A DNA stretch of 64,000 nt from Saccharothrix ecbatanensis (GCF_014205015.1 NZ_JACHMO010000001.1:6076001-6140000); one strand, 5' to 3'. Counted from the stretch's first letter, positions 23,183-31,380 are shown. Made by a program: numbers and translations. The notes: generated from the letters alone by a model not told the origin.

Positions 23183-24124
23183 GTGACTACTCCGCTCATC
23201 ATCGACACCGACCCCGGTGTGGACGACGCCCTGGCCATCGCGCTCGCCGCCGCCAGCCCCGAAGTCGAGTTGATCGGGGTGACCACCGTCTTCGGCAACG
23301 TCTCCCTGGAGAACACCACCCGCAACGCCTTGCGGCTGCTGGCACTCCTGGGCCGTGACGACGTTCCGGTCGGCGTTGGCGCGTCCCGACCGCTGATCCA
23401 CCCGCACCCGCACCTGTCCAGCGCGCACGGCGCCGACGGGCTCTCCGGCTACGCCCACACCCTCCCCGAACCGACCCGCGGCCCGGACCACCGTGACGCC
23501 GTCACGCTGATGCGTGAACTCCTCGAACAAGCCGACCGTCCCGTCACGATCGTCCCCATCGGCCCGCTGACCAACATCGCGCTGCTGCTCGCCGCGCACC
23601 CCCACCTGAAGCCGAAGATCGGCCGACTCGTCGTCATGGGTGGCGGGGTGCAGGGTGGCAACGTCACCGCCACCGCCGAGTTCAACCTCTGGAGCGACCC
23701 CGAAGCCGCCCGCCGCGTGCTGGTCGAGGAGGACGTGCCGACCACGCTCGTCCCGATGGACCTGACCCGCCGCTGCGCGGTGAGCGCCCAGTGGTTGACC
23801 GACCTGGCCAAGACCTCCGACGTCGCCGCCACGCTCGTCGGCCTCACCCCCGACTACCTGGAGACCTACCGGCGTTTCCTCGGCTGGGACGGGATGGCGG
23901 TGCACGACGCGGTCGCGGTGGCGGAGGCGGTTCGGCCGGGAATCCTGACGAGCACCCCGTTCCCGGTGGACGTCGACTGCTCGTTCGGCCCGAACCGGGG
24001 CGCGCTCGTGGTGGACCAACGGCTGGAGGTGGACAAGCCGAAGACGCTCGACATCACGATGGACGCCGACCTCGACGGCCTGCGCTCGTTCCTGTTCGAG
24101 AGGCTGGCACATCTGGCGGGCTGA
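23183..24124 (+). CDS. Inosine-uridine-preferring nucleoside hydrolase
   Basis: The product has 313 residues. PLIIDTDPGVDDALAIALAA carries the DTDPGxDD calcium site that defines the family. VPIGPLTNIALLL, VVMGGGVQGGNVTATAEFNL and AVHDAVAVAEAV supply the remaining metal and ribose contacts. The enzyme cleaves the N-glycosidic bond of purine and pyrimidine nucleosides to base and ribose for salvage. It is divergent from the hexapeptide acyltransferase, sharing the inverted-repeat promoter. The alpha/beta hydrolase gene lies 128 bases downstream with its own promoter-like box. The exact base preference is not readable. Confidence 0.92.
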   Translation: MTTPLIIDTDPGVDDALAIALAAASPEVELIGVTTVFGNVSLENTTRNALRLLALLGRDDVPVGVGASRPLIHPHPHLSSAHGADGLSGYAHTLPEPTRGPDHRDAVTLMRELLEQADRPVTIVPIGPLTNIALLLAAHPHLKPKIGRLVVMGGGVQGGNVTATAEFNLWSDPEAARRVLVEEDVPTTLVPMDLTRRCAVSAQWLTDLAKTSDVAATLVGLTPDYLETYRRFLGWDGMAVHDAVAVAEAVRPGILTSTPFPVDVDCSFGPNRGALVVDQRLEVDKPKTLDITMDADLDGLRSFLFERLAHLAG

Positions 24125-24252
24125 CTGCTCCTGACAGGATCGTTGGACGTGTCCGTAGCAGATGACGCCGCGCACGTTCGGCACCGCGTGCAGCAGTGGC
24201 TCCAGTCCGATGTGCTGCGGACCCGGTCACGGCCGGATGTGAGGATCGCGGC

Positions 24253-25104
24253 ATGAACTCGATCTTCGTCTTCGTCCACGGCACAGGCGGCAACTCGTTC
24301 CAGTGGGCGCCCATGACCCGCGAGTTGACCCTGCGCGGCCACCGGGCACTCGCCGTCGACCTGCCCGGCCACGGCTTCGGCGCCACGTTCACGGCGGCGT
24401 ACCAAGCACCCCAGGACCCGGCCGCGCTCGCCACCGCGCCGGCCGGCGCGGCACGGGTGAGCCACGCCGACGCCGTCGCGCACGTCATCGACGTGGTGCG
24501 GCGGGCGGCCGAACTCGGGCCGGTCGTGCTGGTCGGGCACAGCCGGGGAGGGATGACCGTGACATCGGTGGCGAACGCGGTGCCCGACCTGCTCCACCGG
24601 GTCGTCTACCTGTCCGCGTGGTGCTGCGTCGAGCTGGGCGCCGCCGGGTACATGGCGGAGCCGGAGAACGCGTCGAGCCTCCTCGACGACCTCGCTGACG
24701 TACTCGCGGCCGACCCGGCCGACCTGGGGGCATTCCGGTTGAACTGGCGCACCGCTAACCCGGCCGTGCTGACGAAGCTGAAGACCGCGCTACTGGACGA
24801 GGGCACGGAATCGGAGTTCCTGGCCGCCCTGAACACCCTGGAGCCGGACGACAGCCTGGACTCGGGCGACGACCGCGTCGATCCGACCGTCTGGAGCCAC
24901 CTGCCGCACACCTACATCCGGCTCACCGCGGACCGATCCCTGCCGATCGAACTACAGGACCGGTTCATCCGCGAGGCGGACGCCCTGACGCCGGGCAACC
25001 CGTTCGACGTGCACAGCGTCCACACCAGCCACCTCGGGCCGCTCGTCCACCCGGAGGAAGTCGCCACCCTGCTCTCCGGGCTGGTGATGCCCGGCAGCAG
25101 CTGA
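24253..25104 (+). CDS. Alpha/beta-fold hydrolase
   Basis: The protein has 283 residues. FVFVHGTGGNSFQWAPMTRE supplies the oxyanion-hole HG, VVLVGHSRGGMTVTSVANAV the nucleophile elbow with Ser (GHSRGG), and HTSHLGPLVHPEEVATLL the likely catalytic His. The acid is probably an Asp or Glu before TPGNPFDV. The fold resembles salicylate-esterase or MhpC-like hydrolases; the substrate is unknown. There is no signal peptide, so it is cytoplasmic. GAGGAT plus six bases precedes the ATG, which can be read as a -10 box or a weak ribosome site. The gene converges on the methyltransferase block 64 bases away. Confidence 0.83.
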   Translation: MNSIFVFVHGTGGNSFQWAPMTRELTLRGHRALAVDLPGHGFGATFTAAYQAPQDPAALATAPAGAARVSHADAVAHVIDVVRRAAELGPVVLVGHSRGGMTVTSVANAVPDLLHRVVYLSAWCCVELGAAGYMAEPENASSLLDDLADVLAADPADLGAFRLNWRTANPAVLTKLKTALLDEGTESEFLAALNTLEPDDSLDSGDDRVDPTVWSHLPHTYIRLTADRSLPIELQDRFIREADALTPGNPFDVHSVHTSHLGPLVHPEEVATLLSGLVMPGSS

Positions 25105-25168
25105 CCCCTGCACGCCCACCGGACAACACCCCATCCGACAAGATCAAACTATCGACGAGGTCATTCTG

Positions 25169-26326
25169 TTAGGACTTCCCAGTGCGCTCGGCGTGCGCGA
25201 GTAGGTAGATCGGGCGGCGGCCGACCCTGGTCAGCGCCACGGTCGCCTCACCCGATCCGCTGAGCTTCAGCCTCGGCCGCAACGCGTTCGGGTCAACGTC
25301 CAGGCCGCGCACCAGGATCTCCAGCCGCCCGACGTCGTGCGCCCGCAGCACCGACCGCAACGTCTTCTCGCTGTAGTGCCCGTGCTCCACCACCCGGAAC
25401 GCCCGCACACCCGGCGGCGGCGTGGGACCGGTCAGGTAGGCGATCCGCTCGTCCAGCTGCGCCAACCCGTGCCGCGCCGCGTAGTGCCGCACCAGCCCCG
25501 CCCGCACCACCGCGCCGTCCGGGTCGACCAGCCACTCGTCGGGCTCGCCCACCGGGCAGTCGTCCGGGTCGGCGGAGGTGATCGTCCACTCAGGACCGTC
25601 CGACCGCAACACGGTCGCACGCCGCGACACGCCCGGAGTGGCCAGGCCGCGCGTCCACAGGCACGCCTCGCGCACCTGCCCGTCCAACGACACCAGCTCG
25701 ACCTCGTCCGCCCACGGCGCGACCGCGAAGTCCACGCCCGGCGCGCACTTCACCGCCAGGTCACGCCCCGCATACGCGTCGGCCAGCTCGTCCAACGGGG
25801 GCGCGAAGTCGGCCGGGCGCCACGTCCGCCGCCCGGTCGCGTCCCGCCGCGCCGGGTCCGCGATCACCGGGACACCCCGCGACACCGGCCGCAACGCGTC
25901 CGCCCGCACCAGCGGCACCCCGTCACCGAGGTTGTGCCGCGCCATGGCCAGCCGCACCGGGTCCAGGTCCGACCCGATCGACCCCTCGGGCAACGCTCCC
26001 AAGTCCGCGCCGATCGAGCACGTCACGTCGTGCGCCGGACCGCTGAACCGACGTGCCCGGTGCGCCGCCACCTGATGCGGTGTGGCCTGTTGCAGGGCTT
26101 CGGAGGTGAAGAGCCCGTCCCTGAACAAGACCTTGGACGCCTTGCGGCGCAACAACAACGTCTCCAGCACCGCCGCGAAGTGCGTCGGTGACACCTGCTT
26201 CGTCAGCTTCACGTCGTCAAGCCGCGACGCGGGCGTCAACGGCAGGTCGGCCAGCGACGACAACGCGGCGCGCCCGGCATCGGAACGCAGGTACGCCACG
26301 TCGTCGAGGCTGAACGCGTACCCCAT
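25169..26326 (-). CDS. SAM-dependent methyltransferase with THUMP-like domain (Rv3037c-like)
   Basis: The product has 385 residues. An N-terminal helical region (LDDVAYLRSDAGRAALSSLA, then QVSPTHFAAVLETLLLRRKA) is followed by a Rossmann methyltransferase core with VTCSIGADLGALPEGSIGSD, VPLVRADALRP and VIADPARRD. The C-terminal part (RLEILVRGLDVDPNALRPRL, then GRRPIYLLAHA) resembles the THUMP-like domain of this actinobacterial family. The target is unproven. THUMP domains suggest RNA, while the locus, next to methylglucan genes, suggests a sugar. The ATG overlaps the stop of the upstream methyltransferase gene by one base (TGATG), so the two are co-translated. Confidence 0.82.
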   Translation of the reverse strand: MGYAFSLDDVAYLRSDAGRAALSSLADLPLTPASRLDDVKLTKQVSPTHFAAVLETLLLRRKASKVLFRDGLFTSEALQQATPHQVAAHRARRFSGPAHDVTCSIGADLGALPEGSIGSDLDPVRLAMARHNLGDGVPLVRADALRPVSRGVPVIADPARRDATGRRTWRPADFAPPLDELADAYAGRDLAVKCAPGVDFAVAPWADEVELVSLDGQVREACLWTRGLATPGVSRRATVLRSDGPEWTITSADPDDCPVGEPDEWLVDPDGAVVRAGLVRHYAARHGLAQLDERIAYLTGPTPPPGVRAFRVVEHGHYSEKTLRSVLRAHDVGRLEILVRGLDVDPNALRPRLKLSGSGEATVALTRVGRRPIYLLAHAERTGKS

Positions 26327-27279
26327 CAGACCGGCTTGCGGCCGGTCACGGAGACGTTGTAGAAGACCTCTCGCGGCAGGACCTTGGACAGCACGTTCTC
26401 GTCCACCCAGGCCAACCGCTGCCACGTCTTGTACGCGAACATCGCCCAGCCGTAGCCCAACTTCTCGCGCGGCACGGCGGCCTCGAACGTGCGCACCGGC
26501 CAGCCGAACAGCGCCGCCGACAGCTCTTCCGTCACCGCGCGCACGCCGACCGCGCCGGCCGAACGCGCCGTCCGCTCCAGGTCCGCCGGGTCGAACGTGT
26601 GCAGGTCCACCACCGCTTCGAGCGCCGCCGCGCGGGACGACTCGTCCAGCTCCTCCTGCGGCCGACGCCAGTCGCTCAGCGGACCGAGTTTCGTCACGTT
26701 GGTGGTCAGCCACCACGTCAGCTGCCCGAGCTTGCGGGCGTAGAAGTTGCCCACGTTCGTCGGGTCGCCGGCGAACACGAACTTGCCGCCCGGCTTGAGC
26801 ACCCGCAGCACCTCGCGCATCGCGGCGGCCACGTCCGGGATGTGGTGCAGCACCGCGTGCCCCACCACCAGGTCGAACGTGTCGTCGTCGTACGGGATGC
26901 GCTCGGCGTCGGCCACCCGGCCGTCGACCGGCAGCTCCAGCTGCTTGGCGTTGCGCAGCGCCACCTCGACCATGCCCGGCGACAGGTCCGTCACCGAACC
27001 GCGCTCGATCACGCCGCCCTGCATCAGGTTGAGCAGGAAGAACCCGGTGCCGCAGCCCAGCTCCAACGCGTGCTCGTACGGCCCGACGTCACCCGCGACC
27101 GCGCGGAACCGGTCGGTGGCGTAGGTGATGCAGCGCTCGTCGTACGAGATGGACCACTTCTCGTCGTACGTGTCGGCTTCCCAGTCGTGGTAGAGCACGT
27201 TCGCCAGTTTGGGGTCCTTGTACGCCGCCTGCACTTCCTCTGCGGTCGCGTGCGGGTGGGGCTTGGGATCAACGGCCAC
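26326..27279 (-). CDS. Class I SAM methyltransferase (Rv3038c-like)
   Basis: The product has 317 residues. EHALELGCGTGFFLLNLMQG is SAM motif I, IPYDDDTFDLVVGHAVLHHI motifs II-IV, and VLRVLKPGGKFVFAGDP motif VI. The C-terminal 120 residues are helical and end VLPREVFYNVSVTGRKPV, as in the Rv3038c family. The substrate is unknown. It starts with GTG at 27279, overlapping the 3' end of echA by 11 bases, and its own stop overlaps the next methyltransferase gene. Two adjacent methyltransferases in one operon with an enoyl-CoA hydratase and an ABC ATPase is the conserved actinobacterial arrangement, and small-molecule O- or C-methylation is likely. Confidence 0.86.
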   Translation of the reverse strand: MAVDPKPHPHATAEEVQAAYKDPKLANVLYHDWEADTYDEKWSISYDERCITYATDRFRAVAGDVGPYEHALELGCGTGFFLLNLMQGGVIERGSVTDLSPGMVEVALRNAKQLELPVDGRVADAERIPYDDDTFDLVVGHAVLHHIPDVAAAMREVLRVLKPGGKFVFAGDPTNVGNFYARKLGQLTWWLTTNVTKLGPLSDWRRPQEELDESSRAAALEAVVDLHTFDPADLERTARSAGAVGVRAVTEELSAALFGWPVRTFEAAVPREKLGYGWAMFAYKTWQRLAWVDENVLSKVLPREVFYNVSVTGRKPV

Positions 27280-28048
27280 TGAACTTCGCCTTCCCCGGCC
27301 CGTTCTCGATGAACGACGCCATGCCTGTCTTCTGGTCCTCGGTGGCGAACATCGCCGCGAACAACTGGCTCTCCAGCTTCAGGCCGTTGCCCAGGTCGGT
27401 GTCCAGCCCGCCGTCGATCGCGGCCTTCGCGGCGGCGTACGCGCGCACCGGGCCGTTCACGAACTGGCCGGCCCACCGGCGGGCCGCCTCGTACACGTCG
27501 TCCGGCGCCACGACCTCGTCCACCATCCCGATCCGCAACGCCTCCTCGGCGCCGACGAACCGGCCGGTGTAGATCAGGTCCTTCGCGCGGGACGGGCCGA
27601 TCAGCCTCGGCAGGCGCTGCGTGCCGCCCATGCCCGGGATCACGCCGAGCAGGATCTCCGGCTGGCCGACCTTGGCGTTGTCGCCCGCGATCCGCCGGTC
27701 CGCGCACAGCGCCAGCTCGAAGCCGCCGCCCAGCGCGTACCCGGTGATCGCGGCCACGGTCGGCTTCGGGATCTCCTCAACCGCGCGCAGCGCCGACGTG
27801 AACGAGCCCGCGCGGGACGCCATCTCGGCGTACGACAGGTCGGCCATCTCCTTGATGTCCGCACCCGCCGCGAACACCTTCTGCCCGCCGTAAACGATCA
27901 CGGACCACACGTCGGCGCGGTCGGCCGCCTCGTGCGCGGCGGACCGGATCTCCTCTTGGACCTGCCTGTTCAGCGCGTTCATCGGCGGGCGGTCCAGCCG
28001 GATGGTGCCGATGCCGTCCTCGACTTCGAGCCTCACGAACTCAGCCAC
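27269..28048 (-). CDS. Enoyl-CoA hydratase/isomerase (EchA17-like)
   Basis: This 259-residue crotonase-fold protein shows GTIRLDRPPMNALNR, KVFAAGADIKEMADLSYAEM (first oxyanion-hole segment) and AITGYALGGGFELALCADRR (second oxyanion hole with catalytic Glu). ILLGVIPGMGGTQRLPRLIG carries the second Glu/Gly region. It hydrates trans-2-enoyl-CoA in beta-oxidation; broad isomerase activity cannot be excluded. GAGGAGG before the GTG is a strong ribosome site. It is upstream of, and overlaps, the methyltransferase gene, and follows the ABC ATPase gene in the mycobacterial-type order. Confidence 0.92.
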   Translation of the reverse strand: MAEFVRLEVEDGIGTIRLDRPPMNALNRQVQEEIRSAAHEAADRADVWSVIVYGGQKVFAAGADIKEMADLSYAEMASRAGSFTSALRAVEEIPKPTVAAITGYALGGGFELALCADRRIAGDNAKVGQPEILLGVIPGMGGTQRLPRLIGPSRAKDLIYTGRFVGAEEALRIGMVDEVVAPDDVYEAARRWAGQFVNGPVRAYAAAKAAIDGGLDTDLGNGLKLESQLFAAMFATEDQKTGMASFIENGPGKAKFSGR

Positions 28049-28084
28049 AGGTCCTCCTCGACCTCCGCAGGTGCGCCTCGCAGG

Positions 28085-28888
28085 TTACCCCTCGGTAGCC
28101 TTGCGGCGGGCGAAGTACCTGTCACCCGACCGTTGGAGCTCCAACGGCTGGTCGAACGTCTTCGACAGGTTCTCCTCGGTCAGCACGTCCGCCAGCAGGC
28201 CCTGGGCCACGATGCCGCCGTCGCGCAGCAGCAGCCCGTGCGTGAAACCGGGTGGGATCTCCTCCACGTGGTGCGTGACCAGCACCGTCGCCGGCGCGTC
28301 CGGGTCGAGCGCCAGCTCCGAGAGCCGGGCCACCAGGTCCTCGCGACCACCCAGGTCGAGGCCGGCGGCGGGCTCGTCCAGCAGCAGCATCTCGGGGTCC
28401 GTCATCAACGCGCGGGAGATCAGCGTGCGCTTGCGCTCGCCCTCGGACAGGGTCCCGTAGGTGCGGTCGGCCAGGTGCTCGATGCCCATCGTGGCCAGCA
28501 GCTCCTTGGCCCGGCCGATGTCGAGCTTGCCGTATTCCTCACGCCACCGGCCCAGCACCCCGTACCCGGCGCTGACGACCACGTCGACGACCTTCTCCTC
28601 GGCCGGGACGCGCCCGTTCAACGCCGACGACGACAAGCCGATGCGGGTCTTCAGCTCGGACATGTCGGTCCGGCCGATCCGCTCGCCGAGCAGGTGCACC
28701 GTGCCCCTGGTCGGGTGCAGCTCGGCGCCGGCCAGCCGGAGCAGCGTGGTCTTGCCGGCCCCGTTGGGCCCGAGCACGACCCAGCGCTCGTCCAGCTCCA
28801 CGCTCCAGTCGACGTCCCCGACCAGCGTGGTCTTGCCACGTCGAACCGAAACACCCTGCATGTGGATGACCAGATCTTCGTTTTCCAC
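28085..28888 (-). CDS. Stand-alone ABC transporter ATP-binding protein (Rv3041c-like)
   Basis: The product has 267 residues. VVLGPNGAGKTTLLRLAGAE is Walker A, GTLSEGERKRTLISRALMTD the ABC signature, and MLLLDEPAAGLDLGGREDLV Walker B with D-loop. VTHHVEEIPPG supplies the H-loop. No permease gene is adjacent, so it is an orphan ATPase: either it pairs with a permease elsewhere or it acts as a soluble ABC protein like the ModF/YheS-related proteins. The GTG at 28888 is preferred because GAGGGC lies upstream and the N-terminus VENEDLVIHMQGVSVRRG is typical; longer frames extend to 28933. It is the first gene of the block and faces glgX. Confidence 0.88.
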   Translation of the reverse strand: MENEDLVIHMQGVSVRRGKTTLVGDVDWSVELDERWVVLGPNGAGKTTLLRLAGAELHPTRGTVHLLGERIGRTDMSELKTRIGLSSSALNGRVPAEEKVVDVVVSAGYGVLGRWREEYGKLDIGRAKELLATMGIEHLADRTYGTLSEGERKRTLISRALMTDPEMLLLDEPAAGLDLGGREDLVARLSELALDPDAPATVLVTHHVEEIPPGFTHGLLLRDGGIVAQGLLADVLTEENLSKTFDQPLELQRSGDRYFARRKATEG

Positions 28889-29013
28889 GCCTGCCCTCGC
28901 CCCGGTCGATGCCTCGCCGGCACAGTGTTTCATTGCCTCGGCTCCACGCCGGCGGCGACCTCGCCGCGTGCTGATCCCCAAACCACCCCTCCGGACTGGA
29001 AAGATCCGGGGGT

Positions 29014-31122
29014 ATGGCTGCCGACTCGATCCTGCTCGCGGGCCGACCGTTCCCCCTCGGGGCGTACCCGGAGGCCGGAGGTGTGCGCTTCGCGGTCTCG
29101 GCACCGCCCGCGGACGCCGTCGAAGTGTGCCTGATCAGCGAAGACGGCACGGAGGAGCGGGTGGAGCTGACCGAGCGCACGTTCGGCGTGTGGCACGGTC
29201 TGATCTCCGGCGTGACGCCCGGCCAGCGGTACGGCTACCGCGTGCACGGCCCGTACGACCCGGGCCGCGGCCTGCGGTGCAACCCCGCCAAGCTGCTCAT
29301 CGACCCGTATGCGACGCGAATCACGGGCACGCTGACCGACCTGGACGCGGCGCTGGGCTACGTGGACGACCCGATGCTCGGCGGCCCGTCCCCGGTCGAC
29401 TCGCTGGGCAGCGTGCCGCTGTCCGTGGTCACGTCGCCCGGAGGGCCGGACACGGGCGTGAAGCCGGACGTCCCGTTCGAGGAAGCGGTGATCTACGAGC
29501 TGCACGTGCGCGGGTTCACCAAGCTGCACCCGGCCGTGCCCGAGCACCAGCGCGGCACGTACCTGGGGATGGCGCACCCGGCCGTGGTGGAGCACCTGGT
29601 GCGGTTGGGCGTGACGTCGGTGGAGCTGCTGCCGGTGCACGCGTTCGTGGACGAGCCGCCGCTGATGCGGGCGGGCAGGCACAACTACTGGGGCTACTCG
29701 CCGCTGAGCTACTTCGCGCCGCACCCCGGCTACGCCAGCGAGCCGGGCCGGGAGGTGGAGGAGTTCCGCACGATGGTGTCCGCGATGCACGCCGTGGGCA
29801 TCGAGGTGATCATCGACGTGGTCTTCAACCACACCTGCGAGGGCGGGCCGGAGGGTCCGACGCTGTGCTACCGGGGCTTCGACGCGCCCGGCTACTACCT
29901 GCACATCGAGGGCGGCGGCACGCTCGACATCACCGGCTGCGGCAACACGACCGAGGCCGGGTCGCCGCAGTTCGTGCGGCTGGTGACGGACTCGCTGCGG
30001 TACTGGGCCACCGAGATGGGCGTGGACGGGTTCCGGTTCGACCTGGCGTCGACGCTGGGCCGGCCCGGTGGCGGCCGGTTCGACCGGGCTTCGGCGATGC
30101 TGACCGCGATCACGAGCGACCCGGTCCTGTCCCGGTGCAAGCTGATCGCGGAGCCGTGGGACGCGACCGGCGACGGGTACCGCGTGGGCGATTTCGGCGT
30201 GCAGTGGGCCGAGTGGAACGGCCGTTACCGCGACACCGTGCGCGACTTCTGGCGTGGGATGACGAACGTGCGCGACCTGGCGTACCGGCTGTCCGGGTCG
30301 TCCGACCTGTACGCCGACGACCTGCGCCGGCCGTGGCAGTCGATCAACTTCATCACCGCGCACGACGGGTTCACGCTGCGGGACCTGGTGTCCTACAACG
30401 AGAAGCACAACCTCGCCAACGGTGAGGACAACCGTGACGGCACGAACGACAACCGGTCGTGGAACTGCGGTGTGGAAGGCGACACGGACGACGCGGCGGT
30501 GCTGGCGCTGCGGGCGCGGCAGGCGCGGAACCTGTTCGCCACGCTGATGCTGTCCACCGGCACGCCGATGCTGGCGGCGGGTGACGAGCAGTGGCGCACG
30601 CAGGACGGCAACAACAACGCGTACTGCCTGGACGACGAGACGTCGTGGATGGACTGGAAGCTCGCCGGCGAGGGTGAGGCGATGCTGGCGTTCGCCCGGC
30701 GGGTGATCAACCTGCGCGGCGCGTCGCCGGCGTTGCGGCAGCCGCAGTTCTTCGACGGCCGGACCACGGCGTCCGGTGCGCCCGACCTGGTGTGGTTCCG
30801 GCCGGACGGCGAGGAGATGGCCGAGACCGACTGGTTCGACGAGGGCCGCAGGTTCCTCGGCATGTGGATCGACGGGTCGAACAGCCTGTCCCGTTCGCGT
30901 GACGGCGAGTTGGTGTCGGACGACTCGTGGCTGCTGCTCATGCACGCCGGGGCGGAGCCGATCGACGTGACGCTGCCGGGGCCCGAGTACGGCGGGCGGT
31001 ACGAGCCGACGCTCGACTCGACGACGGCGGACGGCTCGCCGTCGGTGGCCGGGACGCTGGGCGCCGGTGCGACGGTCGTGCTGCGCGGTCGCTCCCTGTT
31101 GCTGCTCCGGGTGCCGAACTGA
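29014..31122 (+). CDS. glgX: Glycogen debranching enzyme GlgX
   Basis: GlgX hydrolyses alpha-1,6 branch points left after phosphorolysis. The 702-residue protein has an N-terminal CBM48 domain (GAYPEAGGVRFAVSAPPADA, then YGYRVHGPYDPGRGLRCNP) and a GH13 barrel. The nucleophile is in VDGFRFDLASTLGR (about residue 341), the acid in LIAEPWDATGDGY (about 379), and the third carboxylate in INFITAHDGFTLRDLV (about 449). NGEDNRDGTNDNRSWNCG is the debranching-enzyme loop. It is the first gene of the alpha-glucan island, transcribed alone and divergent from the ABC ATPase. GlgP at 33.8 kb is its natural partner. Confidence 0.96.
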   Translation: MAADSILLAGRPFPLGAYPEAGGVRFAVSAPPADAVEVCLISEDGTEERVELTERTFGVWHGLISGVTPGQRYGYRVHGPYDPGRGLRCNPAKLLIDPYATRITGTLTDLDAALGYVDDPMLGGPSPVDSLGSVPLSVVTSPGGPDTGVKPDVPFEEAVIYELHVRGFTKLHPAVPEHQRGTYLGMAHPAVVEHLVRLGVTSVELLPVHAFVDEPPLMRAGRHNYWGYSPLSYFAPHPGYASEPGREVEEFRTMVSAMHAVGIEVIIDVVFNHTCEGGPEGPTLCYRGFDAPGYYLHIEGGGTLDITGCGNTTEAGSPQFVRLVTDSLRYWATEMGVDGFRFDLASTLGRPGGGRFDRASAMLTAITSDPVLSRCKLIAEPWDATGDGYRVGDFGVQWAEWNGRYRDTVRDFWRGMTNVRDLAYRLSGSSDLYADDLRRPWQSINFITAHDGFTLRDLVSYNEKHNLANGEDNRDGTNDNRSWNCGVEGDTDDAAVLALRARQARNLFATLMLSTGTPMLAAGDEQWRTQDGNNNAYCLDDETSWMDWKLAGEGEAMLAFARRVINLRGASPALRQPQFFDGRTTASGAPDLVWFRPDGEEMAETDWFDEGRRFLGMWIDGSNSLSRSRDGELVSDDSWLLLMHAGAEPIDVTLPGPEYGGRYEPTLDSTTADGSPSVAGTLGAGATVVLRGRSLLLLRVPN

Positions 31123-31203
31123 CCGGTCCGGGTTGCCGGAAACGTCGGCCACCGAGGCAATCCTGCCTGGTGGGAGGCTGTGCGCGGGTCGTGGGTTTCG
31201 TGC

Positions 31204-31215
31204 CACCATGCCGGG
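31204..31215 (+). promoter_or_regulatory. -10 CACCAT six bases before the leader-peptide GTG
   Basis: CACCAT at 31204-31209 plus GCCGGG reaches GTG at 31216. The leader would be translated from the very 5' end of the mRNA. Confidence 0.45.
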
Positions 31216-31314
31216 GTGGCCCGCCCGTTGCTGACTTGGCGTGACCGCACGATCGACCTCCTGCTGGTGGCGTCGTGCGGGTGTAGCCGGACGCGACGCG
31301 GCCGGTCGTCCTGA
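31216..31314 (+). CDS. 32-residue cysteine-containing leader peptide for the cysteine dioxygenase operon
   Basis: This short reading frame starts with GTG at 31216 and encodes VARPLLTWRDRTIDLLLVAS, then CGCSRTRRGRSS. The middle (RTIDLLLVASCGC) resembles the actinobacterial putative-leader-peptide type (core like HVDLxRVAS..C) found before sulfur-metabolism genes. Two Cys codons, TGC and TGT, flank one Gly codon at 31276-31284. A 13-bp hairpin begins six bases after the second Cys codon. The TGA lies in its loop. Initiation is probably leaderless. Ribosome pausing on the Cys codons would change folding of the hairpin and so expression of the dioxygenase and rhodanese downstream. The attenuation role is inference; the family resemblance and layout are seen. 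Confidence 0.6.
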   Translation: MARPLLTWRDRTIDLLLVASCGCSRTRRGRSS

Positions 31315-31335
31315 CGCTTGGCGCCGCGTCGCGTC
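31290..31335 (+). promoter_or_regulatory. Attenuator-like hairpin overlapping the leader peptide stop
   Basis: GACGCGACGCGGC at 31290-31302 and its exact complement at 31323-31335 form a 13-bp stem with a 20-base loop that holds the leader's TGA at 31312-31314. TTGAT follows. The dioxygenase ribosome site AGGAG at 31368-31372 lies 33 bases downstream, so control is more likely transcriptional than by direct occlusion. Confidence 0.6.
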
Positions 31336-31380
31336 TTGATCGCTACCCCGCCCGATTCGTAGCCATCAGGAGCGACCCCC

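Noticed and set aside
26327..26716. N-terminal extension of the Rv3037c-like methyltransferase
   Set aside because: It would overlap the upstream methyltransferase gene by 390 bases in another frame. The TGATG junction at 26324-26328 gives a coupled start and normal length.
29965..30425. Other plus-strand frames through glgX
   Set aside because: They are +1/+2 shadows of the glgX reading frame, rich in Arg and Gly, with no motifs.
28930..31209. A 759-residue minus-strand frame opposite glgX
   Set aside because: Composition is Arg/His/Val-rich without motifs; glgX on the other strand has every family signature.
31208..31234. An 8-codon ATG frame (MPGWPARC) before the dioxygenase leader
   Set aside because: It ends in one Cys codon but overlaps the longer GTG frame, and the peptide lacks any leader-family resemblance. 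The GTG frame fits better.
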